Source of the DNA: Chryseobacterium indologenes | GTDB lineage: Bacteria > Bacteroidota > Bacteroidia > Flavobacteriales > Weeksellaceae | Direction of reading: 5' to 3' | Length of the DNA stretch: 64,000 bases | NCBI RefSeq assembly: GCF_001295265.1 | Contig: NZ_LJOD01000001.1 | Span: forward strand, 496,001-560,000 | Shown: one piece after another, positions 36,226-45,900 of the stretch | Layout of the letters: each line of letters begins with the position of its first letter | Numbering within the stretch: the first letter of the stretch is position 1 | Notes under the pieces: generated by a model | Database searches by the model: none | Told to the model about the DNA's origin: nothing | The model's input: the letters and a program-made list of their open reading frames with translations, nothing else | Position numbers and translations under genes: made by a program

Positions 36226-37125
36226 TTAACTTTTAAGCAAATCTTTCAGTGCTTCCTTAAGGTTGAAATACGTAAACTGAAAACCGCTTCTCATGATTTT
36301 TTCGGGGTATACATTCCTGCTTTTAAGCAATAATTCGGTTTCGGTTCCTAAAAGTGCAGAGGCTATTTCCAGCTGCCAGACCGGAGCATTTAATCCGAAA
36401 GGAATTTTCAACAGCTTTCTCATTGTCTTCATCAGGTCATTATTGGATACGGGTTCAGGAGAGGTTATATTAATCACGTCTGATATGTCTTCACGTCTTA
36501 TGATCCATTCTACGGCCCGGCAGAAATCATCAATATGAATCCAGCTTACTTTCTGGTCTCCTCTCCCCTGTTTTCCGCCGAGCCCGAGTTTTGTGATCAT
36601 TCTCAGTTTTGGAAAGGCACCGCCATCACACCCCAGTACAATAGAAGTTCTCAACGCTACTTTTCTTACGTTTTCACTCTGAACGCTGAAGAATTCTTTC
36701 TCCCAGCTTTTGCAGATATTCATGGAAAAATCGTCCCCGATAATTCCGTTCTTTTCGGTATTCTGCTGGGTTTCGGAATGGATGTAAATGGTTGCAGAAC
36801 TTGCATTCAGCCAGACTACAGGTTTTACTTTACATCGGGTAACCGCTTCCTGAAGGATTCTCGTACTGCTGATTCTTGAGGTATAGATTTCTCTTTTATT
36901 TTTTTCGTTATATCTGCAGTCAACAGATTTTCCGGTAAGATTGATCAGCACATCAGACCCATCAAGAATACGCTGCCATTCGCCAAGGCTTTCTGCATTC
37001 CAGTAGATTTCATTTTTTCGTTTCGGATTTCTGGTGAGGATGAACACCTGGTCTCCTTTTTCAGTAAAGTATTTTTCAAGGTTTTCTCCGAGGAATCCGG
37101 TTCCTCCGGCTATGACTATTTTCAT
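36226..37125 (-). CDS. TIGR01777-family NAD-dependent epimerase-like protein
   Basis: 299 residues, extended SDR fold. 'AGGTGFLG' at 6-13 is the dinucleotide-binding loop. The family marks 'LINLTGKSVDCRY' and 'RISSTRILQEA' are present, as is 'SWIHIDDFCRAVEWII'. The usual YxxxK is not obvious ('SATIYIHSE' takes its place), as in other YfcH-like members. The substrate of the family is not known. Here it is the last gene of the GbsR-headed cluster, 82 bases after DUF2071. TIGR01777 genes often sit beside SRPBCC, DCC1 and desaturase genes, as here. Confidence 0.85.
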   Translation of the reverse strand: MKIVIAGGTGFLGENLEKYFTEKGDQVFILTRNPKRKNEIYWNAESLGEWQRILDGSDVLINLTGKSVDCRYNEKNKREIYTSRISSTRILQEAVTRCKVKPVVWLNASSATIYIHSETQQNTEKNGIIGDDFSMNICKSWEKEFFSVQSENVRKVALRTSIVLGCDGGAFPKLRMITKLGLGGKQGRGDQKVSWIHIDDFCRAVEWIIRREDISDVINITSPEPVSNNDLMKTMRKLLKIPFGLNAPVWQLEIASALLGTETELLLKSRNVYPEKIMRSGFQFTYFNLKEALKDLLKS

Positions 37126-37127
37126 GG

Positions 37128-37168
37128 GGTTTAGGATTTAAAGTTCAAGGTTTAGGGTTCAAAGTTTA
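37128..37168. repeat. two tandem copies of a 20-base repeat
   Basis: GGTTTAGGATTTAAAGTTCA at 37128-37147 and a copy with three mismatches at 37149-37168, directly upstream of the TIGR01777 start codon. It could influence translation or be a remnant of a dispersed repeat. Confidence 0.6.
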
Positions 37169-37207
37169 GCGGTTAAGAACTAAGATGCTTGTTTCCAAAG
37201 AGAGTTT

Positions 37208-37918
37208 TCAGATTTTTCTGAGGTACTTTTTTGTTTTTACCTGAATTTCGGAACCTTCTGCCAGCATTACGGAAACAGGTTTCTGATGGTTGAGACATTC
37301 AAAATCAGTTCCGTATATCTTGCTGAAGCAGAGGTCCAGCTGATGATTTTTTACATGGTAATGATCCCATTTTGGATGAACTACCTCATATTCTGAAGTA
37401 CTGTTTTGCCGTTTGGTAAACCCATAATAATGCTCGGTAATGAATTCAAACTCTGAATCGGCTTCCATTTTTAAAAGTTGGTTTCCGGCTGTTATTTCAA
37501 TAGAATGCCAGGCTTTATCTTTCCATGAATACCGGATTAACAGCTCATTATCCTTTTCATGTATCTTATTTTTCATGGGCATTGTGGTGTAATTTTCTTT
37601 ATAAACGGAATTGGCCACAAAACTAAGGGCGGGCTTGGGAACAATTTCTTTAATAAAAACCACTCCTCTTTTCCAGATTCCGTTTTCTTTCTTTTTCACA
37701 TAAAATCTGAGATTCACTTCCTCAAAGTTTCTGTGAAACGGAATGGGAAAACCAAGCAGCTTAGTATTGAGAAACATAAATCCAACCAGACTGACATAGC
37801 ATTTATCCTGATAAAAATCGAGTTCCGTACCTTCCGGCAGGTATTTTAAAAGGATGTCAGGATTAATATCATAGTTGATGATGGCCAGTTTACGCCATTC
37901 TGCTTTTAAAAAGTTCAT
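37208..37918 (-). CDS. DUF2071 (YqjF-like) family protein
   Basis: 236 residues. The N-terminal 'FLKAEWRKLAIINYDINPDI' with 'LLKYLPEGTELD', then 'CYVSLVGFMFLNTKLLGFPI' and 'FEEVNLRFYVKK', is the DUF2071 pattern. 'WKRGVVFIKEIVPKPAL' and 'WKDKAWHSIEI' follow. The fold is acetoacetate decarboxylase-like, but no catalytic lysine can be assigned with certainty. Cytoplasmic. Fifth-type member of the cluster, 35 bases after the SRPBCC gene. Exact reaction unknown. Confidence 0.85.
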   Translation of the reverse strand: MNFLKAEWRKLAIINYDINPDILLKYLPEGTELDFYQDKCYVSLVGFMFLNTKLLGFPIPFHRNFEEVNLRFYVKKKENGIWKRGVVFIKEIVPKPALSFVANSVYKENYTTMPMKNKIHEKDNELLIRYSWKDKAWHSIEITAGNQLLKMEADSEFEFITEHYYGFTKRQNSTSEYEVVHPKWDHYHVKNHQLDLCFSKIYGTDFECLNHQKPVSVMLAEGSEIQVKTKKYLRKI

Positions 37919-37953
37919 TTTTCCGGGGTTTTAATGGTTAAAGTAAGATGTAT

Positions 37954-38406
37954 TTAATTTCCTTCTGCTGTTTTCCTGATCAGTTCGTTCCTTTGGAGCA
38001 GAAACTGCTTAAGGTAATTTTTAAGAAAAGCTTTGCTGAACATTTTCCCAATGATCCCGAATGGTGATTCAAACTCGAAAATGTCGATCATCAGGGTATT
38101 TTCTTGTTTAGCTTTAAAAATATGCTGATGTTTCATGCTTTTAAAAGCTCCTTCCAGCATGATATCGGTAAAGCGGTAAGGTTTTTCCATGCTGATGATT
38201 TTTGAGGTGAGCGTCTGGTAAATTCCCAGATGTTTTGCTCTCCAGGTTACCGTTTCATTTTCTTCAATCAATCCGGAGGTCCTTCCTGCAATTGCTTTTT
38301 CATGGGTTCCTGCAGTGGATCTCTGGTGCAGATCTATGTCTCTTGCCAGGTCAAACACTTTCTGAATATCTGCTTTGATGAGGGTTTCCAAATATATGCT
38401 TTCCAT
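37954..38406 (-). CDS. SRPBCC family protein
   Basis: 150 residues, the usual length of a single START/Bet v1-like domain. 'IYLETLIKADIQKVFDLARD' at the start, 'VTWRAKHLGIYQTLTSKI' and 'PYRFTDIMLEGAFKSMKHQH' in the middle and a long C-terminal helix ('FLKNYLKQFLLQRNELIRK') are typical of the hydrophobic-ligand cavity fold. It probably binds a lipid or isoprenoid-like molecule. It starts 3 bases after the desaturase stop, so the two are coupled. A lipid-binding role next to a desaturase fits. Confidence 0.85.
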   Translation of the reverse strand: MESIYLETLIKADIQKVFDLARDIDLHQRSTAGTHEKAIAGRTSGLIEENETVTWRAKHLGIYQTLTSKIISMEKPYRFTDIMLEGAFKSMKHQHIFKAKQENTLMIDIFEFESPFGIIGKMFSKAFLKNYLKQFLLQRNELIRKTAEGN

Positions 38407-38409
38407 CTT

Positions 38410-39192
38410 TTAAAAGGTTTGTTTTTTATCCAGTTCAGGGAGTGCTTTATCAATTCGGGCAGCCAGTTCGGGCAGCTTAATGGTGGGAACTGCCGGAAAC
38501 AGGTGATGCTCCATATGATAAAACATGCTGAACGTAAGCTTATTTTTCCAGAATCCCCGCTGCGTTCTTGCTACATTTGGGTGTTCATGGGTATCGTGAT
38601 GAACCGTCCATACGGCAAAAAAGGCCATTAAAAATTCACTAAAGATCATCACTGAGATATGGTAGATCAGGAAATGAATCTGGAAATAAAAGGCTGCAGC
38701 TACAAAAGCGATGACTGAGATCAGCTCAAAGAGCATTTTCTTCCTGTAATTTTTATTGGCCAGCCTGAAAGTGATCAGATGAATCAGAAACATATGCTTA
38801 GGGCCATACAGAATGGCTTCATACCATTTCATAGAAGCAGGTTTCCCTTCATAATCTTCTTCGGAAAGGCAGTATTTATGATGTCTCATATGATTGAACT
38901 TTACAGCGTGAATAGAAGTCATCATCAGAATACTGTTAAGATACATAGACAGCCAGGTAAGGAATTTTCCGGTCCCGAGTGAATTGTGAAACCCGTTGTG
39001 AACCTGTCTGAGCGCTGTCAGGAAATAAAATCCCGAAAACGGCAGAGCAGCCCAGTAATATCCATGATAAGCCAGAAATAAGGAAATAAAGAACCACGGA
39101 AGGCTGATATTATTTTCAATCAGTATTTCCTTCGTGGAAAGAGACCTCAGATCCTTCCATTCTACTTTTTTTATAAGTTCGGCATGATTCAT
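38410..39192 (-). CDS. membrane fatty acid desaturase
   Basis: 260 residues. It has the histidine-box architecture of membrane di-iron desaturases: 'HNGFH' (65-69), 'HMRHH' (101-105), 'HHDTH' (198-202) and 'HMEHH' (226-230), with membrane pairs at ~32-60 and ~155-195. It introduces double bonds or hydroxyl groups into acyl chains in the inner membrane. Acyl chain and position specificity cannot be read. Shorter than many desaturases but complete in ligands. Part of the GbsR-headed cluster, 11 bases after the DCC1 gene and 3 before the SRPBCC gene. Confidence 0.92.
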   Translation of the reverse strand: MNHAELIKKVEWKDLRSLSTKEILIENNISLPWFFISLFLAYHGYYWAALPFSGFYFLTALRQVHNGFHNSLGTGKFLTWLSMYLNSILMMTSIHAVKFNHMRHHKYCLSEEDYEGKPASMKWYEAILYGPKHMFLIHLITFRLANKNYRKKMLFELISVIAFVAAAFYFQIHFLIYHISVMIFSEFLMAFFAVWTVHHDTHEHPNVARTQRGFWKNKLTFSMFYHMEHHLFPAVPTIKLPELAARIDKALPELDKKQTF

Positions 39193-39203
39193 TTTTTAGT
39201 TTT

Positions 39204-40016
39204 TTAAAGGTTAACCAGAATAAGTACGGCTAAAACGGTCATTCTGAATATCATCCATGAAAGAGTAGGAAGAAGGTTTAATTTTAAAATCCGGCATCTT
39301 CTCAGATGCTCCAGAAACATAATAAATACTACTGTTCCAAAATAAATGATAGCAGGAACGGACGTCAGATTCAGCAGTAGAGCGGGGATCAAAAGCAAGG
39401 TTCCGATCAGGGAAACGGTCATCATATTTCCAAGATAATCCCAGATTTTGTTTTTTAAATACACTCTTAAGAATAAAACCTGCCAGGCAATCTGTCCAAA
39501 ACATATCATGAGTTCTCTCCAGAAATTCTTACTGATTCCTAATCCTAATTTCGCAGAAAATATGCTCAGAACACCGGCTGAGAACATGACCACAAAAACC
39601 ATATAAGCCAGTCTGTATTTCAGGTTAAAATCAGGAGTACAGGCCTGTTCCGTGTGATCTTTTTCTGACGGAATGATCTGTTTTCTGTTGTAAGACACAA
39701 AAGAATACATTTTTCTGAAAAACCAGTAGAGCGGCTGAATCCTCGCTATTTTCTCCAATAATGGGAATGAATTCCCGATAATCAGCAGCAGGCTGTCCAG
39801 GCCATAAACAACCTTACTGCTTTCATGATTGATTAATGCAATTTCATTTTTGGCACGGTGGAAATCAATCAGCTTTCTGTTCTTTAAACTTAACTCCGTA
39901 AAGGCTTCACGGCCGTTTTCATCAAGCATTCCACAGCTGGTAAAACCTTTTGAATAGATGCTGCACATCGGACATTCATTGTCGTAGATCAGGGTGTGTT
40001 TTTTTAAGGTTTTCAT
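39204..40016 (-). CDS. DCC1-like (DUF393) thiol-disulfide oxidoreductase with C-terminal membrane domain
   Basis: 270 residues. The N-terminal ~130 residues are a DUF393/DCC1 thioredoxin-like domain: 'LIYDNECPMCSIYSKGF' with Cys15 and Cys18 as the CxxC pair, and 'VYGLDSLLLII' and 'RIQPLYWFFRKMYSF' further on. The C-terminal part (~150-270) has four or so membrane segments ('YRLAYMVFVVMFSAGVLSIF', 'VSLIGTLLLIPALLLNL', 'IIYFGTVVFIMFLEHL'). It is thus a membrane-anchored oxidoreductase, larger than the single-domain DCC1 proteins. The next upstream gene overlaps it by 4 bases, so they are coupled. Confidence 0.88.
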   Translation of the reverse strand: MKTLKKHTLIYDNECPMCSIYSKGFTSCGMLDENGREAFTELSLKNRKLIDFHRAKNEIALINHESSKVVYGLDSLLLIIGNSFPLLEKIARIQPLYWFFRKMYSFVSYNRKQIIPSEKDHTEQACTPDFNLKYRLAYMVFVVMFSAGVLSIFSAKLGLGISKNFWRELMICFGQIAWQVLFLRVYLKNKIWDYLGNMMTVSLIGTLLLIPALLLNLTSVPAIIYFGTVVFIMFLEHLRRCRILKLNLLPTLSWMIFRMTVLAVLILVNL

Positions 40017-40384
40017 GATTCTGAGTTATAGAATTTGTAATTTATATAGCAATAGTAGATGTATATAATCGCCATAATCGGACTGTACATCAGAGAAGAC
40101 ATTAATAGATAGAGCAGAGAAGCAGGGTATTTAAAGGGCCCCATCAGAAAATAGACCAGCAAAATAATCCAGACCGGAAGAATGAGTATTCCATAGGCGA
40201 TATATCCCGGAGATTTTTTTTCTTTTAAAAACAGTCTTATCATAAAACTGATCAGCTGTGAGCCGCCCACAATAAAGTAAAAACGTAAAGCTCCCATATC
40301 CTGAAATCCGTTAATTAAAGACAGAAATCCCACTAACAGAGCGAAAATCTGTATGAAATAATCAATCTTTGTAAACGTTTTCAT
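40013..40384 (-). CDS. small integral membrane protein of the GbsR cluster
   Basis: 123 residues, four predicted membrane segments ('FIQIFALLVGFLSLING', 'FYFIVGGSQLISFMIRLF', 'IAYGILILPVWIILLVYFLM' and 'YLLMSSLMYSPIMAIIYIYY'). No polar catalytic motif is seen. Its stop overlaps the DCC1 start by 4 bases, so it may form a complex with the membrane part of that protein. I do not recognise a named family. Confidence 0.75.
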   Translation of the reverse strand: MKTFTKIDYFIQIFALLVGFLSLINGFQDMGALRFYFIVGGSQLISFMIRLFLKEKKSPGYIAYGILILPVWIILLVYFLMGPFKYPASLLYLLMSSLMYSPIMAIIYIYYCYINYKFYNSES

Positions 40385-40446
40385 GATAATTTATTTTAAA
40401 AATAATAAAACCGCCTTTGGTTATTTATACAATTCCTGATTTTAGA

Positions 40447-41109
40447 TTAACCTTTTTTTACATGCAGGATTTCAATAAGATCAAGATATCTTTTATACGT
40501 CAAAACCGATAGGTTTTCATTGATGAAATGTTCTTTAAGATTGTGCAGGCCCTCATATTGATTGATATAATAGAATAATTCCTTAAACTCTTTTCCAAAG
40601 ATTTTTGAAACCAAAATTTCAATATAGCATTTCACACAGCTGAACCGCCATGGAGTTCTGGGCTTAACAAATTCTACAATGATAATCTCACCGTTCTGGT
40701 CTATAATTCTGGATAATTCCTCCGCGAAAAGCTGCTCTTTTTCTTTTTCAATGGTCTTTGTACCGTAAGAACAAAGAATAATATCCATGGAACAATCCTG
40801 AATCCCGTTGCTGAAAAAGTCTTTTTCAATCTGCCTGATGGAATACCGTTCTTTAAACTCCGAAGACAGCTTCCGGTTCATGGCTGAGGAAAAATCCAGA
40901 GTTACAATACGGGTATTTTTATTTGGCTTCTGAAGATACCTGAGATTTTCTCCCTGTCCGCTCATCAGGTCCAGCACCCTTTTATCGCTATAATTTTTTA
41001 CTTTTCTCACCGCCATTTTTCTGAATAGCCCTGTAAAGCCTAAGGAAGCGATTTCGTTGATATAGTATTTCGGCTGGATGTCGTTAAAATAGGTTTGCAG
41101 ATCAGTCAT
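40447..41109 (-). CDS. class I SAM-dependent methyltransferase
   Basis: 220 residues. Motif I is 'VLDLMSGQGENLRYL' at 45-59; motif II acid 'IVTLDFSSAMNRK'; 'SMDIILCSYGTKTI' is motif IV-like; 'IIDQNGEIIIVEFVKP' is the post-motif strand. The pattern resembles UbiE/MenG-type methyltransferases. The C-terminus is short and helical. Substrate could be a lipid, quinone or fatty acid, given its neighbours. It begins 8 bases before the stop of the upstream membrane/SRPBCC gene (overlap), so it is in the same operon. Confidence 0.88.
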   Translation of the reverse strand: MTDLQTYFNDIQPKYYINEIASLGFTGLFRKMAVRKVKNYSDKRVLDLMSGQGENLRYLQKPNKNTRIVTLDFSSAMNRKLSSEFKERYSIRQIEKDFFSNGIQDCSMDIILCSYGTKTIEKEKEQLFAEELSRIIDQNGEIIIVEFVKPRTPWRFSCVKCYIEILVSKIFGKEFKELFYYINQYEGLHNLKEHFINENLSVLTYKRYLDLIEILHVKKG

Positions 41110-42046
41110 GTTCAGTTTGGTTTTTAATAGAATTCAATACATGTCCCTGCATTTTATCCAGAATATAATTGGACCATTTCTTCCAGTACCATTTCGGAGC
41201 AATCTTATAGCTGTATTGAGTTTTCGCAGTTATTTTTGTTTTGTTTTCTGAAAGTTTTTCCAGAGAAATTTCGCCGTAATTGACAATAAAATACTCGTGT
41301 AAATGTTTAGCATCTATTTCGTCATAAGGACTTACTTCTTTCATGGGTACGGTTTGGTTTTCCAGAGAAAATTTAACTTTTTTGTTGTCTGTGAATTCGT
41401 CGATATTCAGATTGATCTTATCATTATTGGTTGTACAGGTGTAAAAAGATCTGCCGTTATGTTCAGTTAATTTTATACTTTGAGGATAGCTTACTCCTTT
41501 TTCAAACAAGACAAAATCCGGTTTGCTGAACTTTATTTCTGTACTCAACAGCTGCCATACTTTTTCTGAAGGAGCATTGACAATCATTTCGGTAGTCACT
41601 GTATCCTGAATGGGTTCCGCATACGTATCAAAAATATAGGAAGCCGGATTAATGATAAGAAAAAACAGGAGAACACTGCCGGTATATCTTGATTTATCCA
41701 GGTTTCCAAGGATTAATCCCACAGAATATCCTACCAGTATAGCAAAAGCGATAAACGGAAGTGCCATGATAATACAGATGGCTCCTTCTATACCGCAAAC
41801 AATAAGAATAACCGATATTATAAGCAAACCTCCGGCTATTTTACCTCCTATAGTGAGGATTTTTCTTATACTGAAGTCTTTAAAGTAGGATAAATACCCA
41901 ATAATAAATCCAATGGTGATGGGTATGGTAAGGAACAGGGTAATTCCATAACTTCCATTTTCTATCAGCAGGAACCATGCGATAATAATCAGGGCAATGA
42001 TGGTGAAAACCAGCAGGTAAAGATGTTTTTCAAATAGTTTTGTCAT
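41102..42046 (-). CDS. membrane protein with C-terminal SRPBCC domain
   Basis: 314 residues. The N-terminal ~150 residues have four to six membrane segments ('YLLVFTIIALIIIAWFLLIE', 'LFLTIPITIGFIIGYLSYF', 'AGGLLIISVILIVCGIEGAI', 'GSVLLFFLIINPASYIF'). The C-terminal ~155 residues form an SRPBCC/polyketide-cyclase-like domain ('TVTTEMIVNAPSEKVWQLLS' to the end, with 'YDEIDAKHLHEYFIVNYGEI'). It is the first structural gene after the regulator and has an operator palindrome about 100 bases upstream. A lipid-binding domain tied to the membrane fits a lipid-modifying module. Confidence 0.82.
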   Translation of the reverse strand: MTKLFEKHLYLLVFTIIALIIIAWFLLIENGSYGITLFLTIPITIGFIIGYLSYFKDFSIRKILTIGGKIAGGLLIISVILIVCGIEGAICIIMALPFIAFAILVGYSVGLILGNLDKSRYTGSVLLFFLIINPASYIFDTYAEPIQDTVTTEMIVNAPSEKVWQLLSTEIKFSKPDFVLFEKGVSYPQSIKLTEHNGRSFYTCTTNNDKINLNIDEFTDNKKVKFSLENQTVPMKEVSPYDEIDAKHLHEYFIVNYGEISLEKLSENKTKITAKTQYSYKIAPKWYWKKWSNYILDKMQGHVLNSIKNQTEHD

Positions 42047-42144
42047 GGCTTTTGTTTTTAAGTTTTAAAAAATCAGATTTTTACGAAATAAAAGATCAGA
42101 AATAAATGAATGATCAAACTTCTCATAATTTTTATTTATTTTAT

Positions 42145-42166
42145 ATTTTCAGTAATTTTTGAAAAT
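42145..42166. promoter_or_regulatory. candidate GbsR operator upstream of the cluster
   Basis: Palindrome with arms ATTTTCA (42145-42151) and TGAAAAT (42160-42166) and an 8-base spacer, 98 bases upstream of the 42046 start and within the gap after the regulator gene. It matches the site at 42752-42775 at 21 of 22 positions. Confidence 0.65.
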
Positions 42167-42199
42167 CAATATGAAATAAAAAAGGATGAATATCCTCTT

Positions 42200-42703
42200 C
42201 TATTTTAACAGGTTGGTGATCTTCCCTACCAGCCAGTGGTCGTCACTTTTGATTGCCAGATCCATAATATTGCTGATCTTATTGGTAACTGAACTGAAAT
42301 CCCCCATCAGTTTTATAAACTCTTTTGCTTCATCCGAGTCCTTGTCTTCAATATTTCTCAGTTCTTCCAAAAAGGCAATCACCGGATCAATTTCTCTTTT
42401 TCTACGTTCTTTGGTGATTTGCTTAAACAGATACCAGACATCTTTTTCTGCAACAAAATATTCTTTCCGATCTCCTTTAATCAGCTCTTTCCTTACAATT
42501 CCCCAGTCAATTAAAGCCCGGAGATTCATATTGGCATTTCCTCTTGAAATTTCCAGCTGTTCCATCACTTCATCAGTAGAAAGAGGCTTTCCATTCGCCA
42601 GAAGCAATGCATGAACCTGCGCCATGGTACGGTTGATTCCCCAATTGGTAGCAAAGGTTCCCCACGTCTGTATATACTTTTCTTTTGCTTCTGAAAGCTG
42701 CAT
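42200..42703 (-). CDS. GbsR/MarR-family transcriptional regulator
   Basis: 167 residues. The winged helix is at ~25-85: 'RTMAQVHALLLANGKPLSTD' then 'EVMEQLEISRGNANMNLRAL' (recognition helix) and 'WGIVRKELIKGDRKEYFVAE' (wing). The C-terminal half is a long coiled helix for dimerisation. This is the GbsR-type subset, known in Bacillus for controlling glycine betaine synthesis. It lies at the head of the cluster in the same direction and palindromes flank it on both sides, so it probably controls itself and the cluster. Effector unknown. Confidence 0.88.
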   Translation of the reverse strand: MQLSEAKEKYIQTWGTFATNWGINRTMAQVHALLLANGKPLSTDEVMEQLEISRGNANMNLRALIDWGIVRKELIKGDRKEYFVAEKDVWYLFKQITKERRKREIDPVIAFLEELRNIEDKDSDEAKEFIKLMGDFSSVTNKISNIMDLAIKSDDHWLVGKITNLLK

Positions 42704-42751
42704 ATGTTCTTTCTTTTTAAATTCCTGTTACAAATATAATTAAATATTTTG

Positions 42752-42775
42752 AATTTTCAATAATTTTTGAAAATT
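42752..42775. promoter_or_regulatory. candidate GbsR operator upstream of the regulator gene
   Basis: Palindrome with arms AATTTTCAA (42752-42760) and TTGAAAATT (42767-42775), 6-base spacer TAATTT, centred about 60 bases before the regulator start. Near-copy of the site at 42145-42166. Confidence 0.7.
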
Positions 42776-42909
42776 AATTTTGCTCTTAATTACCTTATTT
42801 AAATTTTTCTATTTTATAATAGATGATGATTATCAGAAAACTCAATGACACAAGGATTTAAATTATTATGCTGTTTTTAAAACCTCTGTTTTCTGTGTCA
42901 TCTGTGGGA

Positions 42910-42942
42910 AATAAAAATCCCGGATCATGCCGACCCGGGATT
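42910..42942 (-). terminator. terminator of the alpha-2-macroglobulin operon
   Basis: AATCCCGG (42916-42923) with CCGGGATT (42935-42942), 11-base loop; on the minus strand followed by TTTATTTC. 17 bases past the stop. Confidence 0.85.
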
Positions 42943-42958
42943 CAGACTATTTTTTTAT

Positions 42959-45900
42959 TTAGTATTCTGTTTTTACTGTTACTCCCTGATTCCAGAATTT
43001 AGATTCCGGCATATAATACATGTAGACATTACTGGATTTTCCGGTGTACTCGCCTGCAAATTCCACTTTCAGGTCAAGGTTGATTACTTTGGTTTCCTGG
43101 GCATCAAAATGTTCCCAGTACAATACCAGATAATTATCGGAAATCTCATAATAAGATATCTGTTTTTTATCGATAAGATCTTTCAGCAGGGCATTTTGTA
43201 AGGACAGTCCGGCAGGAATACCAATTTTTGCAGTAACCATCGGCAAAGGTCCGTTGATTTTATTTTTAACATTTACTGTCATTCTGCTGGTCTCTCCTAC
43301 CTTTGAAATTCCCTGTTTTAATCTGGTTTCCAATATTACCGGAATATCTTTGCTTTCAGGTGCCTGAAGTGTATAATACTGATATTCCAGCTTGTAAGGA
43401 AGCCCTTTCTGGATTGAGCCGTCATATTCTACTTTAATTTCATTCTGTCCGGTTTTATAAGCTGAAGACAGGCTGAGATCCGGTTTTGTTTTTGCTCCGT
43501 TGATGGTAACAACCGGTTTCTGTGTACCGTATAATTTCTCATTTTTCGCAAAGAAATCAGATAAGGCTTCCAGAGCAAGTGCCGTTGCCTGTGTAGATCC
43601 GAAACCGTAATATCCGTTATAATTAACAAGCCTATCAACAGCTTCTGCAATTTTCAGTTCATTCAGTTTTTCATCTTTCTGCAATGCCATGATGTACAGC
43701 GATAAAGTTTCTGCTTTGGCAGAAAAGCCTCCCGAGCCGGTAAAAGTAGTTTCTGTTTTCAGCTTATCATTTTCATACTGCTGATTCAGAAGGGTTATGA
43801 GTTCCTGATAATCGCTGTCTTTATTAAGATGGGCTGCCGTATTGGCCATTAAAGCCAGCTGATATGAATCTTTGGTTGCTTTTGCTTTATCCAGTGCTGT
43901 CTTATAGACCTGATCCAGCCCTTCTTTAATTCCTGATTTAGAAAGCGCATAGATTACATACAGATTCCTGGACCATGCGTGTTCATTAAAAGGGCGCTGC
44001 ATTTCATAGCTCTTTCTCACTTCAAAAACTCCGTTCTGATTTTTCTTAGATAAAATAAAGGAGGTCAGATTCTGTATGATCCTCTGGTCAATAGGAACGT
44101 ATTTTTTCAGGTCTTTAAATTCCATCAGGGCAAATGCAGATACCGCAGCATCAGACTCCGAAGAATTGAAATATCCGAAACCGCCGTCTCTTCCTTTATA
44201 AGCAAGCATTTTCTGAAATCCTTTCCTCATATTTCTAATCACTAAAGCTTCTGTTTCTGGTGTTATTCTTTTAATTGCTTTGAGATAATCAAGAATAAAA
44301 ATATTAGGATATACTGTTGATGAAAGTTGCTCAAAGCATCCGTGAGGTTCCCGTTTCAGCCTTTCAAGATCTTCAAACAGCTGAAGGGCTGTATTATCAA
44401 ATACTATATAGGAAGAAAAAAAACTTCCGTTGATGTAATCCGGAATAACAGGGTGTATGTTCTCCGCCTTATTGCTGATCAGGGAATAATGATGCGGAAA
44501 TCCTTTTTCTTCCACATTAAACGGAAAAATTGCTGTTTCCCTGAAATCTCCTGACTGTATGGCAAACTGGATATTGGAACTGATGACATCATCCGTCTGC
44601 ATTCTGACCAGCATTCTTCCTGACTCTAGTGGCTTTAAAGTAATAATACTGTCGAATTCTATTAATTTAACCCGGTTTGGAACAATAACGTCAAGCTTCA
44701 TTTTCCGGGTTTCTGACGAATTATTTTTGATAACAACAGGAATGGTCATCTGGTCTGTCCTCGTCAGGTATTGTGGAATTTTCGCATCAATGGCAATCAG
44801 ACTCTGCACCGCATAAGTGGTTTCATCCCTTCCAATCTGCCCTGTTCCGGAAATTCCTTCCGTCATGATCCTGAATGCTGAATTGGCATCAGAATTATAA
44901 AATTCAACTTTGGCTTTCCCGTTCTTATCGGTTTCCACTACAGGATTCCAGTACAGGGTTTCCCGGTAATCAAAACGATAGGGCGTATTGGTAGTTTTGT
45001 AGACAGGATAGGAAAAATTTCTGCTGTATGAATAAGACAAAAGGCTATCTCTCGGAATGGCCATTACGGCATAATAGGTTTTCGGGGTAATATCAGCTTT
45101 CAGTCCTGATCTTTTATTGCTTAAAGAATTGATAATCACCACCCCATTTGCAGCCCGACTTCCATAAACAGAGGTTGCGACAGCGTCTTTCAGAATGGTT
45201 ATATTGTCGATGTCATTAGGATTAATGATCGCGCTAAAATTCTCTACAGGCATTCCGTCTACTATAAACAGAGGTGTTTTGTTTGAAATAGAGGTTGTCC
45301 CTCTGATCCGCAGACTGACCATACTACCGGCCTGTCCGTTTGGAGAATTTACTGTTACTCCCGCTACTTTACCATTCACAACAGAAGCAAGGTCCGGGTT
45401 TTGTAATTCTTCTGCTTTGACAGGCGTTACGGCTGCTGTGAGGTCCTTTTTTCTCATTACACCATATGCAACCATAACTACTTCTTCAATACGGGTATTC
45501 TTCATTATTGTATCTTTCAAACTTCCTCTCGATCTTGAGGGTCTTTCCGGACGGTTTCTGAAAGTCTGTTTTGAAGTTTCCATATTCGCTTGCTCTGACT
45601 GGGGTTCTGCCTTCAGTTTTATGGTTCCTGCCTCTTTCAGCGCTTCTTTTACCACCTCTTCCACATTGACGTTATTCAGGGATTTTTTTGCCAAAGGATT
45701 GACAGCCAGCCTATAGGATAAAATTCTGATTTTCACTTCCTGTTTCGGCTGAAAAGATTTGGCAATCAGCTTGTAGCCATAAGACTGTTTGAGATCTGAA
45801 AAATAAAAGGTTCCTTCGTTTGAAGTTTCCTGTTTCAACACTCTGCTTCCTTCTACCAGATAGATATCTGCTTTCACAGGGTTTCCTTTTTCATCTTCAA

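Noticed and set aside
42186..42614. Open frame antisense to the GbsR-type regulator
   Set aside because: Ser/Leu/Phe-rich shadow of the regulator gene; it would also read through its own operator region.
45195..45716. Long open frame antisense to the plug of the macroglobulin-like gene
   Set aside because: It mirrors the codons of the plug-coding region on the other strand; no signal, domain or promoter of its own.
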